64,000 nt of DNA from Corythucha ciliata (lineage: Eukaryota; Arthropoda; Insecta; Hemiptera; Tingidae). The notes under the pieces were generated by a model. It was not told the origin of the DNA and made no database searches. It was given only the letters and a program-made list of their open reading frames with translations. Positions 56,453-64,000 of the stretch are shown one piece after another. The position numbers and the translations under genes were made by a program. Each line of letters opens with the position of its first letter. Position 1 is the stretch's first letter. The stretch spans positions 28,252,198 to 28,316,197 of the forward strand of contig CM075937.1 in the NCBI GenBank assembly GCA_038030265.1, written 5' to 3'.

Positions 56453-58696
56453 CGGTAATCACTCATACGAATTACAATGCCTTTGTCATGTCATCTACAC
56501 AGTTTACCGTCAAGAAGTCAGAATATTATTGCGGCGAGTTGCACGCAATATTATACTGGTTCTCCGAGTAAAAAGTGCGAAAGCCAGGATATTCGGACAC
56601 GCTAGGCGGTCTTTGAAGGAAATGTGTGAAGCACTTTGAACAAACCTCAACTGGGAGCATGGCATTTATGGTCGATTCCGAATGGTCGCATATAGCAAAC
56701 CATCGTTCACGAACATGGATGATCCTTAGGATATTTATTCACTGTATGTTCAACGTTTAAGAAAAAAAATATACGTAGGTATCCCATATCCTTCTACCTG
56801 GGATACTCGTGTTATGAGCTAAGCGCACGGGATGTGTGTCGTGCGAAGCTAACTGTGATTAATTTTCGGAAAATGAGATATCGACACATGTCAACCAATT
56901 ATTGTAAATGTGCCCATAAACTTTTTTACGCCACTATCAGACTCGACGTATGACGGATTGAGTAATGTAAATTTATCAGAAAATCATCTGAAAAAAAAAA
57001 ATAATAATAATAATAATAAAAAATAAAAATGTTAACTTGTGACAGTTTATGCTTAATGTCTTCTTTTTGGCATCATTCTTTTTATTTTGATTATTAATCC
57101 ATGCCTTCATTTGCATCGGTGTCCTACCACTCAAGTGCCTATAAGTACTTTTGACTTTAGCGCATTCAGACAACGAAGGCATTGTCTTCTGTCGGAGGTG
57201 GATACCAAAAACTTTCCTCACAGTTTTCCTCTCCGGTGTTGTCCAAGTCCTTCTGATAATTTTCTTCTCGGGGGTAGAATCATCGTTGTCATCGCTGAAA
57301 ACTTTTCTTTTCACGCCTCTGGCTCTTTTAATAGGAGGTGACTTTACTTCACTTGATGGATTATCAGTTTCCGAAGAACTAACAGAATCTCTCGTCGGTG
57401 TAACAAACTCAAGTGGTTGCACCGTCGATGGTCCAGCCTCGGGTTCTTTCACCTCGAACGCTGCGGTGTACGGCGATTCTTCGTATTGCACTTCTACTAA
57501 GTCACGGGCTTGTTCCTCAATGTCATCTTCTTCCTCAACCTCTATTTCAACGTTCAAATCAGTCGCGTTGATTTCTTGTAGACGTTTTTGGCGATGTTGA
57601 TGGATCGTTCCCTGACTCATGAGAAGAAGAAGTCGAGACACGTGCGCTACATTCTCTATTGTTCCATACCTGTAAAAGTTTCTTTCTGTATCTTTGTCGT
57701 GACCCAAAAAGTCTTCCACAGATCTCATCTCCGTCTCCGATAAAGAAAGAGTCTGGCTTGTGGTCGCCATATGCTTCCTTAAATTAGTGCTGCCGAATAG
57801 CTCAGGGTTCTCGGCACCGGCCTTTGAGGCATATAACTTTAGCAGTCCTGAACCCCTGTACCACCCGCTAACTCCTTGGGCGAAGATGAACTTATTCGAT
57901 TCAGGAATACCCGCTTTCTGGCGATTAGCAAGAATAACTGCTATTGCTTCCTCTTGTTGTGGCGTCATCATCATGGGAACACCTCGCTTACCTCTAACTT
58001 CCATTGTCGTGAATTTTTTTGCTAGATACCTATCAGTTTCGTCCATTGTCCGGTATATTTCGTCTGTCTCCTGTATTTTTCCTCTCCTTAGGAAATCGGT
58101 TATGAGCAGACGTTCTGCTTCTCCCACTCGTTTTCGGTTGAACAGAAGAATCTTCGACAGAGTTACTTTGTTCAAATCCTTGAACATAGTCACACTAAAT
58201 TCACGCCTGAGTGATGTGACCAGATGAGCGATTTGCAGGTCCATGTATGTGTTTACCTTTTGGATGTCACTAGTAAGAGGCAGAAGTTTTGGTTTCCCCC
58301 ATTTCTTCTTCTCTAAGCACTTCCCTGCCTTGTTTCCTTATAAAGACTGGAATTCTATTCTATGAAGCTCGAGAAATTGGTTCAGTTCATTGCCTAAATC
58401 AGTTTCATTATTTTTCATCGCCCATTCCTTCATGTACTTGATACATGAAGTCAGCGTGAAACCTATGAATTTCGCGAGAGAAGGGATTTCATTTTTCATT
58501 TTCATAATTTTGTTCCTCCTCAGTTGGTGCCAAAAAAGGGGCCTGCGGTAAAAAGAAACACGATTTTATGATTTTGACTTTCTATACCACGGCCTAAATG
58601 TCATTCATAATTGATTGATATCGTACTAACTTATGAGGTTTGACTCGACTGTCGCATGAATGAAATGCAACTTTTCCCGACAGGCTGCTGTCGAAC
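56453..58696 (-). mobile_element. tyrosine-recombinase transposon, copy A (5' end complete)
   Basis: The minus-strand 5' terminus at about 58696 reads TTCGACAGCAGCCTGTCGGG, then TGCATTTCATTCATGCGACA, followed by about 180 bp colinear with the small element at 18328 up to the gene's first codons. The left limit given here is where similarity with copy B begins; the inverted 3' terminus expected from the small element is not present, so the far end is truncated or rearranged. Confidence 0.6.
56976..58244 (-). CDS. Crypton-like tyrosine recombinase with C-terminal SANT-like domain (copy A)
   Basis: A 422-codon frame. Tyrosine recombinase landmarks: Arg in LLFNRKRVGEAERLL (about 34-47), a Lys hairpin-like RGKRGVP (84-90), Arg156 in the STNLRKHMATTSQ box, His182 in FLGHDKDTERN, and Tyr191 in NFYRYG. 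All are in the right order and spacing for cutting DNA through a phosphotyrosine. The first His of box II is replaced. Residues 230-330 are acidic and Ser/Pro-rich. Residues 331-388 (RRTWTTPERKTVRKVF...RTPMQMKAWINNQN) resemble a Myb/SANT DNA-binding domain. Upstream the same frame stays coding to ATG at 58505 (MKMKNEIPSLAKFIGFTLTS..., PKLLPLTSDIQKVNTY), broken only by TAA at 58338-58340, so the true start is probably 58505 and this copy is nonsense-mutated. The C-terminus runs into an AAT microsatellite and may be artificial. Confidence 0.8.
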   Translation of the reverse strand: MDLQIAHLVTSLRREFSVTMFKDLNKVTLSKILLFNRKRVGEAERLLITDFLRRGKIQETDEIYRTMDETDRYLAKKFTTMEVRGKRGVPMMMTPQQEEAIAVILANRQKAGIPESNKFIFAQGVSGWYRGSGLLKLYASKAGAENPELFGSTNLRKHMATTSQTLSLSETEMRSVEDFLGHDKDTERNFYRYGTIENVAHVSRLLLLMSQGTIHQHRQKRLQEINATDLNVEIEVEEEDDIEEQARDLVEVQYEESPYTAAFEVKEPEAGPSTVQPLEFVTPTRDSVSSSETDNPSSEVKSPPIKRARGVKRKVFSDDNDDSTPEKKIIRRTWTTPERKTVRKVFGIHLRQKTMPSLSECAKVKSTYRHLSGRTPMQMKAWINNQNKKNDAKKKTLSINCHKLTFLFFIIIIIIFFFQMIF

Positions 58697-58697
58697 T

Positions 58698-59250
58698 TTA
58701 AGACATAATCACCTCAATCGTACCCCCACCAACCCACCCCTCATCGTACCGTGAGAATCGGGTTGACACTTTTTTAAGTTTTTTTTGTTCCTCCCTTTTT
58801 GGCCCACCTCAGGATTTTTTACTCAATATTTATTAGGCTGTAGGCAAATCAAATAAAAGAGACGGCTCAAAATTCAGTGTCAATGAAATTTTTTGGTAAT
58901 TGGGTGGTCCAGTAAGGCATAGCGTTAATTTAATAGCTCCCCTCCGCCGAGAACTCCCCTGCCATATCAACGGATTTGGTTCACAAGGGTCTCATACGAA
59001 AGCGCGTTCATTTCTCATTACTCGTGTCAATTTTGGGGGCAGTGCAGCAACAGCCGTGCGGTAGCGAATTTTCAACTAATTCAAACCCCTCTTTCACACC
59101 GTTCCCGTGGACCGATTCTTCTGGATCACGAACTTGTCCGAGATATTCACGCTATTGATTTATAGACCAAATTTGGTTGCCTTAAGTCAAAAATTGCCAC
59201 CGTGATCGTGCTAACAAGCGAGGGGCCATATATATATAAATAAGTATATA
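58698..59250. other. unassigned sequence
   Basis: No gene or repeat boundary recognised. Confidence 0.3.
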
Positions 59251-59255
59251 TATCA

Positions 59256-59390
59256 AATCGAACCGACCTCGGATTCGTGTTCTAGGGGTTCTGAAACGTG
59301 AAAAAAAAGTATCACAACCCATATGTGCGACCATCAGGGCGAGACCAATAGTGCATTTTTTGAATGAAATGCACTAAAAAACATTATAAT
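59256..59390. repeat. repeat shared inverted with 18845-18968
   Basis: Reverse complement of the 18.9-kb repeat, next to an AT microsatellite (59228-59255). In both places it lies near the recombinase-type terminus. Confidence 0.6.
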
Positions 59391-59394
59391 ATTA

Positions 59395-61300
59395 CCTACC
59401 AAAAATACACCATCAATATTTACAAAACACGATCAATAATAATTTGAAAATTTCCCGATATCTACTCCACGGTTGCACAAACCCTGCAGTGGAGCATCCC
59501 GCATACCTCCTGATATACATGTGTTGCATATTTGCAACGGCTAATTACATACAATCATAGAGGTAAATAACTGGAGAAAGCCTGAATGGGCTAGGGGGTG
59601 GGTAGAAGGGTTGTCACAAATATGGCCGCCAAAGTACACCTTCAGAACCTTGAATTTACCTCTACATCGTCAGGTTATCAACAAAAATGCTCACCTCCCC
59701 CCTGAGATTAATGCAAAATTACAAAAAAAGAGCCCGAGTTAGAATGAACAAGGGGTATTTCGGGGAATTTGTTCGGTAAAAATTAAATCAAACTCGTCAA
59801 CACTCTCGTTCTCAAAGCGTGGACGACTTGATGTTCATACAATTTCATTGTAAATGTCATCGATCGTGGCACGTAGCCGTGTTTTCAAGTGTATTTTGGT
59901 GTTTATTTTCTAAAATAAGTGGCCCTGATCGCGTTCCATCAACATACTAGGAAAAATATTACATGGGCGAGACAGTCACGAGTTCAGAAAGAGCCGCTCC
60001 GTCTCTTGAGGACTGCGAAACAAGGATTTGAACAAAAAGTCGCCACACTCATGCAGTTCTCGCTGTGCTCGATCCACGGGTCTTCTCATTCGCAGTGCTG
60101 GTACATATAATGTTTCTGAATTAGTTTGTTTCTTGCTTGCGAGCGATTATTATGTAAAATAAACGTTCATGATTTCTTAGCCCTGTATTTCTCTTTGCTG
60201 TCACAGGATCGACCCCTGAAGAAACATACCCAAAAATACACAACACATTAACACATCAGTAAAAAACAAGTTATCTTTCTTAAGTTCTTTTTTCGGTAGC
60301 GCCAAATGCTTCCGGTTTGTAGTTGATTTTTGGCTCGGTCGGACCCCGGTCAACATAGTTTTCAGTTTGAATGGTCTGAGTCAACATTTTAGAACCCTCC
60401 ATGCATAGACACCTCACCACCAGACCAGACGTAAAAAGCAATTATAATAGAAAAATAATCCAGATCTATAACCAGTTTTTAAAACACCAAGTACCGAATA
60501 GCTGAATGCTAATGAATTTGTATAATGAAAAAAAATAAATACCTTTGCTTTGGTAATTTGAGTTAGCGTTACCAATAAGGATGGAACTCGTCACGGGAAC
60601 TACAACGCAGTGAAACCTACTCGATTGAAGAAAATGGAAGATGTTTTTGTAGGTTATGGAACGACAAGAAAAAAACGCTCTCATTGATCATAAAGTATTC
60701 TACTTTATGATCTGACACCACTGGGGGGCGGGGGCCTATGTCTTGAAATAGCAACACTGATGTCCAAATCACCTGTCACTGTTACGTTACGCAACTAAGA
60801 ATACACAATAATGTTTAAGAAAACTTGGTTCCCAAGCAAGAGGTGTGCGTTCCCGATAAGTCTAAATTGCCTGATTACCTACTTCTGTTTCGGAAAACAA
60901 GAGAGCGCTCTAAACGCTCAACTATTGGTAATGCAGAGAGGCTATGCACCTCTTGAAGATGATTTAAACTGCAAGTTCAAAAAAAATGATAAAGTATGCG
61001 AGTGTGCGTGAATAATGGACGAGGTAGCTTAGAACCATCACCATAAAAAAGATGACCTTGCTTTTTTTGAATGATGACTTTATGGAAGTGAAAATTCATA
61101 CCCCCTCTCATGAACTGCTTCGTAACGCTTCCATATTCCAACACAACACACGATACGGCTCTTCCTGTTCCAGCCAGCAGATTAAATAAGCATGGTTGAA
61201 TACATGAATAATTTGTTTTGTATTTTTGGGGCTATTCATGAAAAATGCTGAACCTTGTATCTGTTAAGCCTTGGTTTCCTAGAAAAGCGGTGCCGTAATA
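59395..61300. other. mostly unassigned sequence
   Basis: Includes the inverted copy (60310-60410) of the 15545 repeat. Short open frames only. Confidence 0.35.
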
Positions 61301-61308
61301 TAGCGGTG

Positions 61309-61351
<43 letters not shown>
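61309..61351. repeat. long poly(A) tract
   Basis: About 42 consecutive A. It may be the tail of a retroposon, but the upstream sequence is not recognised. Confidence 0.6.
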
Positions 61352-61353
<2 letters not shown>

Positions 61354-61715
61354 TTTAAATCACGCCAGTAGTTGCCTAGAGAGTAAAGTTCGGTCGACAT
61401 GGCAGCGGCACCGCTTCGAATGAGACGGCCGTTCGTGACGGTGACGAACTGTTCGTCAACGGTTTTTAACGGTTACGGTGAACGTTTGTTTTTTGTTTAC
61501 AATGAGCGTGAAAACTACCTGGACGCTAGACGGTGACGAAATCGTAAATAAAACTGTCCGAAAAACGACTCTATTCTGATGTTTAAAGAAAATACTACCA
61601 AATAGTTGGAACTACGAGGAAAAAAACGTTCATCACCACCGTCGCGATGGAAGCGGTGCCGCTTTCTGTTTACCGCTATCTAGGTACAACTATGGCTTGA
61701 ATCTAGGCACAATTA

Positions 61716-61893
61716 GGCCGGTCGTCCACTGGCAGCGTTATCGAGCGGCGCTACAACGCGGATACATCCCAAAGGCTCAAATTGATTGTGACATCGTCCA
61801 CTGCACGCTTTGCTGCAGTGCATTCAATTTAAGGCTTTGGGATGTACTCTCATTGTCGTGCCCCTCGATAACGCTTACAGTGGACGACCGACC
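61716..61893. repeat. Harbinger-type hairpin MITE
   Basis: 178 bp, ends GGCCGGTCGTCCACTGGCAG and inverted, with TTA on both sides (61713-61715 and 61894-61896). The whole element can fold into one long imperfect hairpin. Confidence 0.85.
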
Positions 61894-62231
61894 TTATTTA
61901 ATCACGCATGAAATTTTTGAATGAAATGTGCCGTGCTAGTTTATTAACCCATTAACGCCCAACGTTGCGTATACGCAACATTAATTTAATTTTTTCCTGC
62001 TCGATTTAAGAGGACGAATTCGTTCCGAAATAGGCTCTTCGTGATAGACTTGGGTGTGTTCTCGGTTACAAAAATCATGGAAGTACTCCATAACTCGAAT
62101 AAACATTTTTTAACAATTTTTGAAAATCGAAATTTTCTGGCCTCAATGCACCCGCCAAGCGAATTTCATTTCTCGAGCTCAGAATTTTTATTTCGGTCCA
62201 AATTTTCCCCTGAACATCAATTTCGGAGGCA

Positions 62232-64000
62232 TGGCAATCACTCATACGAATTACAATGCCTTTGTCATGTCATCTACACAGTTTACCGTCAAGAAGTCAG
62301 AATATTATTGCGGCGAGTTGCACGCAATATTATACTGGTTCTCCGAGTAAAAAGTGCGAAAGCCAGGATATTCGGACACGCTAGGCGGTCTTTGAAGGAA
62401 ATGTGTGAAGCACTTTGAACAAACCTCAACTGGGAGCATGGCATTTATGGTCGATTCCGAATGGTCGCATATAGCAAACCATCGTTCACGAACATGGATG
62501 ATCCTTAGGATATTTATTCACTGTATGTTCAACGTTTAAGAAAAAAAATATACGTAGGTATCCCATATCCTTCTACCTGGGATACTCGTGTTATGAGCTA
62601 AGCGCACGGGATGTGTGTCGTGCGAAGCTAACTGTGATTAATTTTCGGAAAATGAGATATCGACACATGTCAACCAATTATTGTAAATGTGCCCATAAAC
62701 TTTTTTACGCCACTATCAGACTCGACGTATGACGGATTGAGTAATGTAAATTTATCAGAAAATCATCTGAAAAAAAAAAAATAATAATAATAATAATAAA
62801 AAATAAAAATGTTAACTTGTGACAGTTTATGCTTAATGTCTTCTTTTTGGCATCATTCTTTTTATTTTGATTATTAATCCATGCCTTCATTTGCATCGGT
62901 GTCCTACCACTCAAGTGCCTATAAGTACTTTTGACTTTAGCGCATTCAGACAACGAAGGCATTGTCTTCTGTCGGAGGTGGATACCAAAAACTTTCCTCA
63001 CAGTTTTCCTCTCCGGTGTTGTCCAAGTCCTTCTGATAATTTTCTTCTCGGGGGTAGAATCATCGTTGTCATCGCTGAAAACTTTTCTTTTCACGCCTCT
63101 GGCTCTTTTAATAGGAGGTGACTTTACTTCACTTGATGGATTATCAGTTTCCGAAGAACTAACAGAATCTCTCGTCGGTGTAACAAACTCAAGTGGTTGC
63201 ACCGTCGATGGTCCAGCCTCGGGTTCTTTCACCTCGAACGCTGCGGTGTACGGCGATTCTTCGTATTGCACTTCTACTAAGTCACGGGCTTGTTCCTCAA
63301 TGTCATCTTCTTCCTCAACCTCTATTTCAACGTTCAAATCAGTCGCGTTGATTTCTTGTAGACGTTTTTGGCGATGTTGATGGATCGTTCCCTGACTCAT
63401 GAGAAGAAGAAGTCGAGACACGTGCGCTACATTCTCTATTGTTCCATACCTGTAAAAGTTTCTTTCTGTATCTTTGTCGTGACCCAAAAAGTCTTCCACA
63501 GATCTCATCTCCGTCTCCGATAAAGAAAGAGTCTGGCTTGTGGTCGCCATATGCTTCCTTAAATTAGTGCTGCCGAATAGCTCAGGGTTCTCGGCACCGG
63601 CCTTTGAGGCATATAACTTTAGCAGTCCTGAACCCCTGTACCACCCGCTAACTCCTTGGGCGAAGATGAACTTATTCGATTCAGGAATACCCGCTTTCTG
63701 GCGATTAGCAAGAATAACTGCTATTGCTTCCTCTTGTTGTGGCGTCATCATCATGGGAACACCTCGCTTACCTCTAACTTCCATTGTCGTGAATTTTTTT
63801 GCTAGATACCTATCAGTTTCGTCCATTGTCCGGTATATTTCGTCTGTCTCCTGTATTTTTCCTCTCCTTAGGAAATCGGTTATGAGCAGACGTTCTGCTT
63901 CTCCCACTCGTTTTCGGTTGAACAGAAGAATCTTCGACAGAGTTACTTTGTTCAAATCCTTGAACATAGTCACACTAAATTCACGCCTGAGTGATGTGAC
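62232..64000 (-). mobile_element. tyrosine-recombinase transposon, copy B (cut by window edge)
   Basis: Nearly identical to 56453-58221 at an offset of 5779-5780 bp, same orientation. The left boundary is where similarity starts (GGCAATCACTCATACG). The 5' end lies beyond the window. Confidence 0.75.
62705..64000 (-). CDS. Crypton-like tyrosine recombinase (copy B, partial)
   Basis: Same protein as copy A over the shared part, with all recombinase residues kept (RGKRGVP, STNLRKHMA, FLGHDKD, NFYRYG) and the SANT-like domain. It is open to the window edge; the frame reads VTSLRREFSVT before the first Met in view. Whether it has the same upstream nonsense codon as copy A cannot be seen. One extra A in an A-run near 62770 changes the predicted last residues, showing that the tail after the SANT-like part is unreliable. 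Confidence 0.8.
   Translation of the reverse strand, partial: VTSLRREFSVTMFKDLNKVTLSKILLFNRKRVGEAERLLITDFLRRGKIQETDEIYRTMDETDRYLAKKFTTMEVRGKRGVPMMMTPQQEEAIAVILANRQKAGIPESNKFIFAQGVSGWYRGSGLLKLYASKAGAENPELFGSTNLRKHMATTSQTLSLSETEMRSVEDFLGHDKDTERNFYRYGTIENVAHVSRLLLLMSQGTIHQHRQKRLQEINATDLNVEIEVEEEDDIEEQARDLVEVQYEESPYTAAFEVKEPEAGPSTVQPLEFVTPTRDSVSSSETDNPSSEVKSPPIKRARGVKRKVFSDDNDDSTPEKKIIRRTWTTPERKTVRKVFGIHLRQKTMPSLSECAKVKSTYRHLSGRTPMQMKAWINNQNKKNDAKKKTLSINCHKLTFLFFIIIIIIFFFSDDFLINLHYSIRHTSSLIVA

Noticed and set aside
57087..57600. Plus-strand open frames over the recombinase gene
   Set aside because: They are antisense to the recombinase CDS and repeat identically at copy B; composition explains them.
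60811..61011. 66-codon plus-strand frame
   Set aside because: No domain, no neighbours, no splice context; length is within chance expectation.
1..64000. rRNA, intact tRNA, operon, riboswitch or CRISPR array
   Set aside because: None seen; the genes are spliced and eukaryotic and the only tRNA-like signals are fragments.

Overview
The window looks like intergenic, transposon-packed nuclear DNA from an animal, most likely an arthropod. Signs are short spliced introns (52 bp in one gene), many HARBI1-type transposase genes with Myb/SANT partners, THAP and KRBA2-like relics, long foldback elements ending in ACAGGGTG, dozens of TIR/MITE insertions, and no prokaryotic gene organisation. Assignment to an insect, perhaps a hemipteran, is inference. 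I found no convincing host housekeeping gene; almost every recognisable coding stretch belongs to a mobile element.

Layout. 0.5-5.2 kb: a PIF/Harbinger element with an intact transposase (829-1914) and a convergent three-exon Myb-like gene, followed by a decayed relative in the opposite orientation. 5.5-8.7 kb: truncated and fused foldback elements and nested MITEs. 8.7-10.6 kb: a MULE transposase with a SWIM zinc finger, split by a MITE and frameshifted in an A-run. 11.2-13.0 kb: a 1.75-kb foldback with a nested palindromic element. 15.8-17.3 kb: a TIR element with a perfect 8-bp target duplication. 17.4-18.3 kb: a Ulp1-protease/PHD-finger gene with one stop next to the catalytic Cys. 18.3-21.5 kb: a recombinase-derived MITE, a foldback rich in CCCACAACGCGT motifs, and a foldback with a mariner-like transposase relic. 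21.8-24.1 kb: another long-TIR element. 28.2-29.7 kb: a Harbinger-type MITE and a third HARBI1 relic. 30.8-31.9 kb: foldback. 32.26-35.41 kb: a young non-autonomous LTR retrotransposon carrying a proline-rich ORF. 37.9-42.0 kb: a recent 2.05-kb tandem duplication containing a THAP-domain relic.

42.8-49.7 kb is a stack of nested insertions that can be unpacked exactly. A tyrosine-recombinase-family gene (minus strand) is broken by a Harbinger element (TTA duplication). That is broken by a TIR element (TCCAGAAC duplication), that by an integrase-bearing Ginger/KRBA2-like element (TATA duplication), and that by a hAT-like MITE (TCCGGAAT duplication).

57.0-58.7 kb and 62.2-64.0 kb carry two nearly identical copies of a Crypton-like tyrosine recombinase gene with a C-terminal SANT-like domain. 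The start of this element, including its first codons, is shared with the small 18.3-kb inverted-repeat element. This links the recombinase to non-autonomous derivatives whose ends carry a CCGACAG-N4-CTGTCGG palindrome. That system is the most unusual thing in the window.

The genes cooperate only within each element (transposase plus Myb-like partner; recombinase plus its own SANT domain). Long stretches between them hold decayed repeats, poly-G/C tracts and sequence I cannot assign.
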